From: Caenibius tardaugens NBRC 16725
GTDB lineage: Bacteria; Pseudomonadota; Alphaproteobacteria; Sphingomonadales; Sphingomonadaceae
Reading direction: 5' to 3'
Assembly (NCBI RefSeq): GCF_003860345.1
Contig: NZ_CP034179.1
Span: 4,294,097-4,358,096, forward strand
Length of the DNA stretch: 64,000 bases
Position numbers and translations under genes: made by a program. How positions within the stretch are numbered: the first letter of the stretch is position 1; each line of letters opens with the position of its first letter. Below, one piece after another: positions 43,252 through 51,969 of the stretch. The notes beneath the pieces are model-generated. The model made no database searches, was not told the DNA's origin, and saw only the letters and a program-made list of their open reading frames with translations.

Positions 43252-43511
43252 GCTGCCGATCCGGGAAAATCCCGTCGCGATGCGAGCGCGAGAATTTCCG
43301 GCAACGCAAGGCGGTGATCGCCCGATTTCAGGATTTCGTAATTGCCCTGCTCATCCGCCGGGAGATGGGCAACATAGGCCACCAGTTCCCTCAGCGTGCC
43401 GCTCCGTATTGATTTGAAGTCGGAAAATACCCCCCCACCATCATCTTTCCGATGCAGTTCGGAATGATCATCCCATTCTACCGGGGTGTTCTGGCGGGGA
43501 ATATCGTTCAT
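43248..43511 (-). CDS. Small hypothetical protein coupled to gpx
   Basis: Unrecognised protein of 87 residues, acidic at first (VEWDDHSELHRKDDGGG) and then helical (SIRSGTLRELVAYVAHLP), ending RRDFPGSAA. No signal peptide, cysteine or metal motif. The start at 43511 has GGGAG eight bases upstream; two ATGs further upstream are less well placed. The ATGA overlap with gpx supports it being a real gene in the same operon. Confidence 0.6.
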   Translation of the reverse strand: MNDIPRQNTPVEWDDHSELHRKDDGGGVFSDFKSIRSGTLRELVAYVAHLPADEQGNYEILKSGDHRLALPEILALASRRDFPGSAA

Positions 43512-43586
43512 AATCACAACTCCCATAATGATGCTTCCCATGTGGCAGCCGCCATGGGATTTTTCAATCGTTACGGATGCGGATAT

Positions 43587-44261
43587 TCAGGTCAGGTGGC
43601 CATCGTGCAACCGCACGACCCGGTCCATGGCCAGCGCCAGCCGCTCGTTATGTGTGGCGATCAATGCGGCGCTACCCTGCCCGCGCACAAGACGAAGAAA
43701 CTGACCCAGAACCATGTCGGCGGTTGCTTCATCGAGGTTGCCCGTCGGCTCATCAGCCAGAACCAGTTGCGGCCGGTTTGCCAGCGCCCGGGCGACAGCC
43801 ACGCGCTGCTGTTCGCCACCGGAAAGCTGGCTGGGACGATGATCGAGACGTTTGTCCAGCCCTAGGGAGACAAGGAGGTCCTTGGCGCGCGCTTGCGCTT
43901 CTGCGGCCGATTTGCCTGCCACCAGTTGCGGCAGCACCACATTTTCGATTGCCGAGAAGTCGGGCAAGAGGTGATGAAATTGATAGACAAAACCCAGATG
44001 ATCGCGGCGCAGGCTCGTGCGAGCATCGCCGGATAATGCGCTTGCCTCAACACCGCCAATCTCGATGCGACCGCCGAAACCGCCTTCAAGCAATCCGATC
44101 GCCTGCAACATGGTCGATTTGCCAGAACCCGATGGCCCCAGCAGGGCGACAATTTCGCCTGGCCTGATATCGAGATCGACGCCACGCAGAACGTCGATCT
44201 TCACCCCGCCTTGTTCGAAGCTGCGAGTCAGCCCGGCAAGACGAACGACGAAATCACTCAT
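43587..44261 (-). CDS. lolD: Lipoprotein-releasing ABC transporter ATP-binding protein
   Basis: ATPase of 224 residues that powers release of outer-membrane lipoproteins from the inner membrane to LolA. Walker [11 protein letters not shown]-loop [16 protein letters not shown] (typical LolD), signature LSGGEQQR and Walker [13 protein letters not shown] are all present. It overlaps the upstream lolC/E gene by eight bases, so the transporter is made as a unit. Confidence 0.95.
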   Translation of the reverse strand: MSDFVVRLAGLTRSFEQGGVKIDVLRGVDLDIRPGEIVALLGPSGSGKSTMLQAIGLLEGGFGGRIEIGGVEASALSGDARTSLRRDHLGFVYQFHHLLPDFSAIENVVLPQLVAGKSAAEAQARAKDLLVSLGLDKRLDHRPSQLSGGEQQRVAVARALANRPQLVLADEPTGNLDEATADMVLGQFLRLVRGQGSAALIATHNERLALAMDRVVRLHDGHLT

Positions 44262-45495
44262 AACGCAACACCTGTACCGGGTCCGTGCTGGCCGCCTTCA
44301 GAGCGGGATAGAGCGTGGCCAGAAAACTGAAAACCAGCGCCATCACGCAGATCACCGTTACTTCGGCAGGATCGGTGCGCGAAGGCAGTTCGGTCAAAAA
44401 GCGGATCGAGGGATCCCACAGATTCTGACCACTGAGAACTTCGATCAGCCGCACGATGGGCTGACGGAAAAAGAGAAAGACAAACCCGAGAACCAGACCG
44501 GCAAGGGTGCCCAATGCGCCAATCACAAAACCGATCGTCACGAAGATTTTCATCAGGCTTTTGCGCGTCGCCCCCATGGTGCGCATGATCGCAATGTCGC
44601 GCGTTTTGGCCCTAACCAGCATGATCAGGCTGGACAGGATGTTGAACACCGCCACCAGCACAATGATCGACAGCACGATGAACATCGCCACGCGTTCGAC
44701 GGCGAGCGCCTCGAACAGACTGGCATTGATCGTCTTCCAATCCTGAATCACCGCTTGTCCGGCAAGTTTTTTGCTCAGCGGGGCGAGGATCTGCCCAACT
44801 TTGTCCGGATCGTTCGTCTTTACCTCGATCATGCCAATCGAATCGCCGGTCAGCAGCAGCGTTTGCGCATCCTGAATGGGCATGACGACAAAGGCCTGAT
44901 CGTAATCGTAAATCCCGATTTCGAAGATCGCGGACACCGTGTAGCCAATTTCGCGCGGCACTGTGCCAAAGGGGGTGGAACGCCCCTGCGGATTGATGAT
45001 GGTGATCACATCGCCAACACGCACCCCGAGATTTTCCGCAAGTCGCGCGCCGACGGCGACCTGCCCTGCCCCCGGTTTCAGTCGATCGAGATTGCCTGCC
45101 TGCTTCTGCGCTTCGAGCCGGTTTATATCCACCTGGGTATTGCCACGAACCAGGATCGCTTCGACACGGCCGTTAAAACTGGCCAGCAAAGGCTGTTCGA
45201 TCAAAGGCGATGCGCGGACGACACCCGGCGTCGCCTTCACTTCCTTCAGCACGCTCTGCCAGTTCTCCAGCCGCCCGCCATAGGCCTGAATGATGGCATG
45301 GCCGTTGAGACCGACAATCTTGTCGAGCAATTCTCCACGAAAGCCGTTCATCACGCTCATCACGATGACGAGCGCGGCGACTCCAAGCATCACAGCAGCG
45401 AGGCTGATACCGGCGACCATCGCGATAAAAGCTTCCCCGCGACCGGGCAGCATGTAGCGCTTGGCGATTGTCCATTCGAAGGGGGAAAGAAGCAA
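44254..45495 (-). CDS. lolC: Lipoprotein-releasing ABC transporter permease LolC/E
   Basis: Inner-membrane permease of about 413 residues with the four-helix plan of LolC/LolE: one helix near the N-terminus ([19 protein letters not shown]), a large periplasmic domain, and three helices near the C-terminus. Single permease genes in alphaproteobacteria generally serve as a homodimer (LolF-like). The start is taken as TTG at 45495 because the conserved [12 protein letters not shown] begins there. A longer frame reaches to 45663 but has no family similarity and would overlap purF upstream elements. Confidence 0.85.
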   Translation of the reverse strand: MLLSPFEWTIAKRYMLPGRGEAFIAMVAGISLAAVMLGVAALVIVMSVMNGFRGELLDKIVGLNGHAIIQAYGGRLENWQSVLKEVKATPGVVRASPLIEQPLLASFNGRVEAILVRGNTQVDINRLEAQKQAGNLDRLKPGAGQVAVGARLAENLGVRVGDVITIINPQGRSTPFGTVPREIGYTVSAIFEIGIYDYDQAFVVMPIQDAQTLLLTGDSIGMIEVKTNDPDKVGQILAPLSKKLAGQAVIQDWKTINASLFEALAVERVAMFIVLSIIVLVAVFNILSSLIMLVRAKTRDIAIMRTMGATRKSLMKIFVTIGFVIGALGTLAGLVLGFVFLFFRQPIVRLIEVLSGQNLWDPSIRFLTELPSRTDPAEVTVICVMALVFSFLATLYPALKAASTDPVQVLRYE

Positions 45496-45662
45496 GGAAC
45501 CCGCTTTATGCTGTTGAATATGGGCTCGCGGTGTAAGGGGCCGGCATGAGCGACGCAACACGGTTTTGCCCAAACATGCTACACGCCCTCTTGAAATCGC
45601 CGCGTAACATCGCCATTGCGGGATCGATTGCAGCATAGCGGCTGGCCAACCCTCGACAGGCA

Positions 45663-47129
45663 ATGATGATAACCCATCCCTTCCATGACGCGGACGGCGA
45701 CAAGCTGCGCGAAGAGTGCGGCGTTTTCGGCGTCATTAATGCAGCGGATGCTGCAGCTATCACGGCCCTCGGCCTTCATGCCCTGCAGCACCGCGGGCAA
45801 GAGGCTGCTGGCATCACCAGCTTTGACGGCAAGGAATTCTATTCCCGCCGTGGCCTGGGCCATGTGGCGGACAACTTCTCGTCCGGCGGCGCCATAGGTG
45901 AATTGCCCGGATCGATGGCTGTCGGCCATGTCAGGTATTCGACCACCGGCGGCGCTGGCCTGCGCAATGTGCAGCCGCTCTATGCGGAACTTGCCTCCGG
46001 CGGCTTCGCGATCGCGCACAACGGCAACATTTCCAATGCCATCCATCTGCGTCAGGCGCTGGTGCAGAAAGGCGCAATCTTCCAGTCGACCTCCGATACG
46101 GAAGTCATCATCCACCTCATCGCGACCAGTCGTTACCCGACTCTGCTCGACCGTTTTGTGGATGCCCTGCGTCTGGTCGAAGGGGCCTATTCTCTGATTT
46201 GCACCACGCCGAAGCGCATGGTTGCCTGCCGTGACCCACTGGGCATTCGTCCACTGGTGATGGGCAAGCTCGGCGATGCGATCGTCTTTGCCAGTGAAAC
46301 GGTCGCGCTCGACGTGGTTGGCGCGCAATTCGTGCGCGAAGTCGAACCCGGTGAACTGGTCGAAGTGCGCCCCGATGGCCGTGTGACCAGCCATCGCCCG
46401 TTCGGCGACTCGAACCCGCGCCCCTGCATTTTCGAACATGTGTATTTCAGCCGCCCCGACTCGATCATGGGCGGCACCTCGGTCTATCAGGCCCGGCGCC
46501 AGATCGGCATGGAACTGGCAAAAGAATCGCCGGTGGAGGCCGATCTCGTCGTTCCGGTTCCTGACAGCGGCGTGCCGGCGGCAATCGGTTATGCCCAGCA
46601 ATCGGGCATTCCGTTCGAACTCGGCATTATCCGCTCACACTATGTCGGGCGGACATTTATTCAGCCTTCGGATGGCCAGCGTACGTCAAGCGTCAAACGC
46701 AAACACAATGCCAATCGCGCACTCGTGGAAGGCAAACGGATTGTCCTGATTGACGATTCGATCGTGCGCGGCACCACAAGCCTCAAGATCGTGGAAATGA
46801 TGCGCGAAGCAGGCGCGGCAGAAGTGCATATGCGCATCGCCAGCCCACCGACGATGCACAGTTGCTTCTATGGCGTCGACACGCCCGAACGGTCCAAGCT
46901 TCTGGCTGCCAAGATGGATGTCGATGCCATGCGCGACTTCATCCAGGCGGATAGCCTTGCCTTCGTTTCGATCGACGGACTGTATCGGGCTGTTGGCACC
47001 GATAGCCGCAAGGCTTCGTGCCCGCAGTACTGCGATGCGTGCTTCACCGGGGATTACCCCACCACGCTGACCGATCACGGCGACCTGGAAGCTGCCACCC
47101 CGCCGGCCAAACCAGTCAAGGTCGCATAA
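45663..47129 (+). CDS. purF: Amidophosphoribosyltransferase
   Basis: First committed step of purine synthesis: PRPP and glutamine to phosphoribosylamine. The 488-residue chain begins near the nucleophile cysteine in REECGVFGV (propeptide retained at the front), with QHRGQEAAGI following; the PRPP loop is VLIDDSIVRGTTS. The Cys-rich CPQYCDACFTGDYP near the end suggests the Fe-S cluster type. Either of two adjacent ATGs (45663, 45666) could be used. It overlaps the SDR gene by one base (TAATG). Confidence 0.96.
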   Translation: MMITHPFHDADGDKLREECGVFGVINAADAAAITALGLHALQHRGQEAAGITSFDGKEFYSRRGLGHVADNFSSGGAIGELPGSMAVGHVRYSTTGGAGLRNVQPLYAELASGGFAIAHNGNISNAIHLRQALVQKGAIFQSTSDTEVIIHLIATSRYPTLLDRFVDALRLVEGAYSLICTTPKRMVACRDPLGIRPLVMGKLGDAIVFASETVALDVVGAQFVREVEPGELVEVRPDGRVTSHRPFGDSNPRPCIFEHVYFSRPDSIMGGTSVYQARRQIGMELAKESPVEADLVVPVPDSGVPAAIGYAQQSGIPFELGIIRSHYVGRTFIQPSDGQRTSSVKRKHNANRALVEGKRIVLIDDSIVRGTTSLKIVEMMREAGAAEVHMRIASPPTMHSCFYGVDTPERSKLLAAKMDVDAMRDFIQADSLAFVSIDGLYRAVGTDSRKASCPQYCDACFTGDYPTTLTDHGDLEAATPPAKPVKVA

Positions 47130-47845
47130 TGACCGCACCTTTCGAGAACCAGCTGGCGCTGGTCACTGGCGCCAGCCAGGGCATTGGGGCAGCCACAGCC
47201 AAGGCCCTTGCCGCCGCTGGCGCGCATGTCATCCTGACAGCGCGTAACGATCGCAATCTGGAAGAGGTCGAGCAGGCCATCCATCAGGCAGGCGGCAACG
47301 CCACGATTGCCCCGCTAGACTTGTCCGAAGGGGACGGGATTTCGCGCCTCGCAACGGCCATCGCCAACCGTTGGGATCGTCTGGACATCATCGTCATCGC
47401 CGGAGCGATCCTGCCGGAACTGACCCCGGTCACGCAGATCGATCAACGTGGTTTCACCAAGGCCCTCACTGTCAATGTGCTGGCAACCCAGGCCCTGATC
47501 GGCGCGTTCGATCCGCTGATGAAACGCAGCGACAACGCACGTATTGTCGGCCTTACCAGCAGTGTCGGGCACAAGCCCCGCGCGTACTGGGGTGCCTATG
47601 CGGCAAGCAAGGCAGCCTTTGAAATGCTGCTCGATTGCCATGCGCAGGAAGTGGAGAAAATCTCCAACACGCGCGTCGCTATCGTGGACCCGGGGGCAAC
47701 CCGCACCGCCATGCGCAAACGCGCCTACCCCGGTGAAGACCCGCAAATCGTCAAGCCTGCCAGCGTGGTTGCCGACCGCATCGTTGCGCTGTTGCAGGAA
47801 CCTTTCAGCACCGGGCATCGCGAACGCGTTCCCAACCCGGACTGA
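47129..47845 (+). CDS. Short-chain dehydrogenase/reductase
   Basis: Rossmann-fold oxidoreductase of 238 residues. Cofactor loop TGASQGIGAATA; active-site serine in GLTSSVGH; Tyr/Lys in YAASKAAF. The ADxA segment after strand 4 reads VIAGAILP, with a cysteine-free conserved pocket. Substrate unknown. It is coupled to purF but probably not in purine synthesis. Its stop abuts the stop of the convergent cyclopropane synthase gene with no bases between them. Confidence 0.85.
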   Translation: MTAPFENQLALVTGASQGIGAATAKALAAAGAHVILTARNDRNLEEVEQAIHQAGGNATIAPLDLSEGDGISRLATAIANRWDRLDIIVIAGAILPELTPVTQIDQRGFTKALTVNVLATQALIGAFDPLMKRSDNARIVGLTSSVGHKPRAYWGAYAASKAAFEMLLDCHAQEVEKISNTRVAIVDPGATRTAMRKRAYPGEDPQIVKPASVVADRIVALLQEPFSTGHRERVPNPD

Positions 47846-49087
47846 TCACCCCCGTTTCACAAGCGTGACCTGGCTGACGGTAATCCCGCCACCGCGAAAT
47901 CCGCCTTCGCAATACATCAGATAGAACTGCCACAGACGGGTGAAACGCGCATCGAAGCCGGCAGGCAGGCGGCCTTCGACAACGGCGTTGTCAAATTGCA
48001 TGCGCCACAGGCGCAACGTCTCAGCATAGTCATTCCCGAAATCGCGCTGATCTTCCCATGACAACCCGCGTTCTTCGGCCAGTCGCTGAAACTCGCTGCC
48101 CCGGATCAGCAACCCGCCGGGAAAGATATAGGCCTGTATAAAATCGACGCTGGCGGCGTAATCGTCGAACAGTTCATCTTTCATGGCGATGTACTGAAGC
48201 GCGGCCTTGCCACCGGGTCTGAGGCAACGCGCCACACTGTCGAAAAACGCGGGCCAGTATTCGCGACCCACCGCCTCAACCATTTCCACGCTCACTACGG
48301 CATCGAACGGTCCCTCGACATCGCGATAATCCTGCTTTCGGAAGGCAATCGCAGCGTTATGTCGCGCCCGTGCCCATGCCAGCTGTTCGTCGGAGAGGCT
48401 GATCGCAGTCACCGCAACACTGCGGCCTGCGAAATAGTTGGCCAATCCCCCCCATCCGCAACCGATTTCCAGCAGAGTGCCCGGTGTGCCCACCCGTTCC
48501 GCCAGCAAATCCCATTTCCGCTTCTGCGCGCCCTCCAGCGGGCCGCCGTGATCGAAAACGGCACTGGAATAGGTCATGCTCGGGTCCAGCCACTGCGCGT
48601 AGAAATCATTGCCCAGATCGTAATGTGCGTGAATGTTTCGTGCCGCCCCGGCGCGGCTGTTCCGGTTAAACCAATGGGCCGCGCGGGCTGCCTGTCGCCA
48701 CAATCCACGCGCGCGTCCAGCATTGCCCAGAGCCTCGCCATTGGCCATAAACAGCGCGAACAAGGGCACCGGATCGGGGCTTGACCATTCCCCGAGTTCC
48801 CACGCACGATACCAGCCGACAGAACCGCTGGTGGCCAGTCGCGCCAGCGCCCGCCAGCTTCGCAACTCCAGTTCGGCGTCGAATCCCGGTGCCCGCCCAC
48901 CCAGATCGCGGATCGTGCCATTGGGCATGCGCACACGTATGCTGCCGGTGTGCAAGGCAGCATCGATGTGATCGAGCAGACGTTGAAAACCGCGTTTCCA
49001 GAAGCGCATGAACCAGCCCAGACCGTTTCCGATCCGATTGCCCGCATCGAGCAAGGCGTTTCCTCGCTGCATGCCCCTCGTACTCAT
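47846..49087 (-). CDS. Cyclopropane-fatty-acyl-phospholipid synthase family methyltransferase
   Basis: SAM-dependent enzyme of about 413 residues. The helical N-terminal part is followed by HAHYDLGNDFYAQWLD, the substrate/cofactor gate typical of CFA synthases; the SAM loop is LEIGCGWGGLANYFA, and YIFPGGLLIRGSEF follows. It probably cyclopropanates or otherwise methylates unsaturated membrane acyl chains. The start at 49087 is uncertain; 49072 is another candidate. The gene is divergent from the PAP2 gene. Confidence 0.88.
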   Translation of the reverse strand: MSTRGMQRGNALLDAGNRIGNGLGWFMRFWKRGFQRLLDHIDAALHTGSIRVRMPNGTIRDLGGRAPGFDAELELRSWRALARLATSGSVGWYRAWELGEWSSPDPVPLFALFMANGEALGNAGRARGLWRQAARAAHWFNRNSRAGAARNIHAHYDLGNDFYAQWLDPSMTYSSAVFDHGGPLEGAQKRKWDLLAERVGTPGTLLEIGCGWGGLANYFAGRSVAVTAISLSDEQLAWARARHNAAIAFRKQDYRDVEGPFDAVVSVEMVEAVGREYWPAFFDSVARCLRPGGKAALQYIAMKDELFDDYAASVDFIQAYIFPGGLLIRGSEFQRLAEERGLSWEDQRDFGNDYAETLRLWRMQFDNAVVEGRLPAGFDARFTRLWQFYLMYCEGGFRGGGITVSQVTLVKRG

Positions 49088-49171
49088 AAGGGGAATATGC
49101 CTTGCCCGTGCATCAGGAGCAAGGTGTCCCCTTTCGGGAACCATCGCCCGACAAGCGCGTATGAAACTCTA

Positions 49172-49867
49172 ATGCGCCGAGAGAATATGTATCCTGTTCT
49201 GTATCATGGGGGTTTGCACAGGAGTCCACGCTGGGCCTTGCGGCTGGGCATTGTTTGCTGGGCCGGTCTCGTCCTGATTGCCTGGTTGACCGCCAGCGGA
49301 CACATTGCCCGCTTCGATGAACAAGGCCTGCTTTACTGGCGAGATGCCAACGGCAACGTGGCCCCCGCCATGCACGAATGGGTGCGCGATCTCACATCGC
49401 TGGGCGGCGTATTCCTGCGCAATCTGTTCGCGCTATGCGCTGTGGTAGCCTTGCTGGTCCTCAGCCGCGGACGCGAAGCGATATGGCTTGCGATAACGGT
49501 TATCGGGGGATGGCTCACCAACAGTGCGATCAAGTATCTGGTTGATCGCCCTCGTCCTTCCCTCGTCAGTCACCTTACCGAAGCGAGCGGCCCCAGTTTC
49601 CCGTCAGGCCACAGTTTCAACGCGGCTGTGGTCGCCCTCGCCATCGCCTTCGCTTTCAACGCCTCGATCACCAGCCGCCCGCTTCGTGCAACATTGCTCA
49701 CACTTGCCATCGTGCTGAGCATGGCCGTCGCGTGGAGCCGCGTATGGTTGGGCGTGCACTATCCCAGCGATGTCATCGCAGGCTGGCTGGGCGGTGCGGG
49801 ATGGGTCCTGATCGCCTCGATCCTGTTGCAGCCAAACCGGCTCAACCTGCGGCGGCGTCTGCCCTAG
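49172..49867 (+). CDS. PAP2-family membrane phosphatase
   Basis: Membrane phosphatase of 231 residues (start 49172; 49187 also possible). About six helices with the three acid phosphatase motifs: KYLVDRPRP, SFPSGHSFNA and SRVWLGVHYPSDV, containing the phosphate-binding and nucleophilic histidines. Likely substrates are undecaprenyl pyrophosphate or phosphatidic acid, but sequence does not decide. It overlaps the convergent YdjM-like gene by 26 bases. Confidence 0.88.
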   Translation: MRRENMYPVLYHGGLHRSPRWALRLGIVCWAGLVLIAWLTASGHIARFDEQGLLYWRDANGNVAPAMHEWVRDLTSLGGVFLRNLFALCAVVALLVLSRGREAIWLAITVIGGWLTNSAIKYLVDRPRPSLVSHLTEASGPSFPSGHSFNAAVVALAIAFAFNASITSRPLRATLLTLAIVLSMAVAWSRVWLGVHYPSDVIAGWLGGAGWVLIASILLQPNRLNLRRRLP

Positions 49868-50840
49868 GCTCGCACCCCGCCCCATTTTGCGGGACCATCA
49901 CCACGTGATTGAAGGGGTTGCGCACTTCGCGCCCCATGATGCGTCCGGTTCCGAACCTGCCGTCGTTAAACGTAATTCGCAGGGCGCACTTTACCCGCTC
50001 CACCCGCGCCACCGGCATCACCGACCAACGCATAAAGGTGCGCAACTCGTCCGTGGAAAAGGCGGCCGCCCGGACAACCGGATCGCGCATATTGTCTGGT
50101 AACGGCGATGACAGGTCGCTCACCCCGGCAAATGGCGACCAATTGGCCCGACCGATCATGCCATCCTGACGCCACACGACTTCCCGTTTCCAGAACTGCA
50201 GCGGTTCCAGCCCGGCGAACATCGCATCGGGCTGCAGATTGGGTACCGCGCGCACGACCTGCCGTTCCGCCTGCGCACTCAATACCAGATTGACGCCGAT
50301 ATACCCGACAACCAGCGCCAGACCTGCACGCGCAGGCTTGATCCAGTCACCATCGGCCTTCTCCCGCCGCCGCGACAGCCAGATTGCCAATCCCAGTGCA
50401 ATCCAGACCCACAGATCGATAATGAACAACGATTCGGTATGAAACCAGTTGGTGCTGAACGGGGATAACAACTGGACGGCGTAAGTCGTCTGCAAATCGA
50501 GCAACGGATGCGTAATCGCCCCGATATAGCAAAGCGCCACAAGCCAACCGAAATGCATCGGCAGGCCACTTTTGAATTCTGCCCCGCGATGCACCTGCCA
50601 GCGATCAAGCAACCACAGCAATCCCGCCAGTACTGGCGGTAACCAGATCATACCGCCCAGCAGGCTATGCGTAACACCGCGATGTGTGGCGAGCGGAATC
50701 CAGCAGCTATGGCCGAAAAACACATCGAGATCGGGCATGTTCGCACCCAAAATCAGCGCGGCCAGCCCTTTGCGGGATTTTGTTTTCAACCCGGCTTGGC
50801 CAAGTGCCCAGCCTGTGAGGCTGTGTGTCAGGTTATCCAT
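49842..50840 (-). CDS. YdjM-like membrane-bound metal-dependent hydrolase
   Basis: Protein of 332 residues starting MDNLTHSLTGWALGQAG as usual for the family. Metal-type motifs are ANMPDLDVF, HRGVTHSLLG and AITHPLLDLQTTY; three to four helices follow and then a soluble C-terminal domain. E. coli YdjM is LexA-controlled and of unclear function; here the sequence supports a zinc-dependent membrane hydrolase. The start at 50840 is favoured by similarity although its ribosome site is weak. Confidence 0.82.
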   Translation of the reverse strand: MDNLTHSLTGWALGQAGLKTKSRKGLAALILGANMPDLDVFFGHSCWIPLATHRGVTHSLLGGMIWLPPVLAGLLWLLDRWQVHRGAEFKSGLPMHFGWLVALCYIGAITHPLLDLQTTYAVQLLSPFSTNWFHTESLFIIDLWVWIALGLAIWLSRRREKADGDWIKPARAGLALVVGYIGVNLVLSAQAERQVVRAVPNLQPDAMFAGLEPLQFWKREVVWRQDGMIGRANWSPFAGVSDLSSPLPDNMRDPVVRAAAFSTDELRTFMRWSVMPVARVERVKCALRITFNDGRFGTGRIMGREVRNPFNHVVMVPQNGAGCEPRADAAAG

Positions 50841-50881
50841 GAGATCGTGGGTGCTCTTTGTCTGGCAATGCACACAAACAA

Positions 50882-50916
50882 GCGATCCGGAGCTCGCCTA
50901 GCAAGCCCCGGATCGC
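50882..50916 (-). terminator. Terminator downstream of korAB
   Basis: A perfect 9-bp stem GCGATCCGG/CCGGATCGC (50882-50890 and 50908-50916) is followed on the minus strand by TTGTTTGTGTG. This matches an intrinsic terminator for the korA-korB transcript, which ends at 50953. Confidence 0.75.
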
Positions 50917-50952
50917 ATCATTCCGACAAATAGGGAGCGAACGTAAAAACGT

Positions 50953-51969
50953 TTACTCGCCGACAGTCCAGGTCTGCCCCTTGGCCAGCAGCTTGCTGAG
51001 ATCGGCAACTTTGCCTTCCCGCGCCTTGGCATCTTGTCCGAGAAGCGATTCCTCGTAGGTCGGGCGCGGATCGTCATAGATCACGCCCAGAGCCATCGGG
51101 AACGGGCCGAACGGCATTTCGACCAGCATATGCGCCACCGAACGGTTGGTCACATCGTGCACGATCACATCGGCCGCCTGCCAATCACCATCCGCGACAT
51201 CGACCACCTTGAGCGTCAAGGTTTCCTGATCCAGCGCAATGCCTTGCGTGCCCTTGTTGAACAGCATGGGCTCGCCATTCTCCAGCCACAGCTGGTTGGC
51301 GTCGGCGTTGCCCTTGGCGACGAAATCGTCGAACCGATCCTTGTTGTAAACGATGCAGTTCTGGAAGATTTCCACGAAAGCCGCACCCTTGTGGGCATGC
51401 GCAGCTTTGAGCACGGCAGGGAGGTTCTTCGACACGTCATAGGCACGGGCCACAAAGCGGCCTCCTGCACCCAGCGCGAATGCACAAGGCAGTGCCGGAC
51501 GGTCAACCGACCCCATCGGAGTCGACGGACTGGAGGTTCCGACGCGACTGGTCGGTGAGAACTGGCCCTTGGTCAGACCATAGATCTCATTGTTGAACAA
51601 CATGATCTGTGTGTTCAGGTTGCGGCGGATCACATGCATCGTGTGGTTGCCGCCGATCGACATGCCATCGCCGTCGCCGGTGATCAGCCAGACATCCAGT
51701 TCCGGGTTGGCCAGCTTGATCCCTGTGGCGAATGCCGGGGCGCGGCCGTGGATCGTGTGAAAGCCGTAGCTTTCGATGTAGTACGGAAAACGGCTGGAAC
51801 ATCCGATACCCGATACGAATACGGTGTTCGAAGGATCCGCGCCGAGTTCCGGCAGCGTGCGCTGCACCGCCTTGAGAATGGCATAGTCGCCGCAGCCAGG
51901 GCACCAGCGGACTTCCTGGTCCGTTTCCCAGTCCTTCAGCGTCGTGGTGATCTTGGTCATCTCGTTCAT
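50953..51969 (-). CDS. korB: 2-oxoacid:ferredoxin oxidoreductase beta subunit (KorB)
   Basis: Thiamine-diphosphate subunit of 338 residues. Cluster cysteines in WCPGCGDYAIL plus a later GCSSRF; the TPP-Mg loop is GDGDGMSIGGNH with FNNEIYGLTKGQ. With KorA it oxidises 2-oxoglutarate (or a related 2-oxo acid) to an acyl-CoA while reducing ferredoxin. Its start overlaps the korA stop by four bases. This gives aerobic sphingomonads an alternative to the 2-oxoglutarate dehydrogenase complex. Confidence 0.93.
   Translation of the reverse strand: MNEMTKITTTLKDWETDQEVRWCPGCGDYAILKAVQRTLPELGADPSNTVFVSGIGCSSRFPYYIESYGFHTIHGRAPAFATGIKLANPELDVWLITGDGDGMSIGGNHTMHVIRRNLNTQIMLFNNEIYGLTKGQFSPTSRVGTSSPSTPMGSVDRPALPCAFALGAGGRFVARAYDVSKNLPAVLKAAHAHKGAAFVEIFQNCIVYNKDRFDDFVAKGNADANQLWLENGEPMLFNKGTQGIALDQETLTLKVVDVADGDWQAADVIVHDVTNRSVAHMLVEMPFGPFPMALGVIYDDPRPTYEESLLGQDAKAREGKVADLSKLLAKGQTWTVGE

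Noticed and set aside
44017..45549. 510-codon open frame antisense to lolD and lolC/E
   Set aside because: His/Asp/Arg-rich shadow; the ABC transporter motifs on the minus strand are unambiguous.
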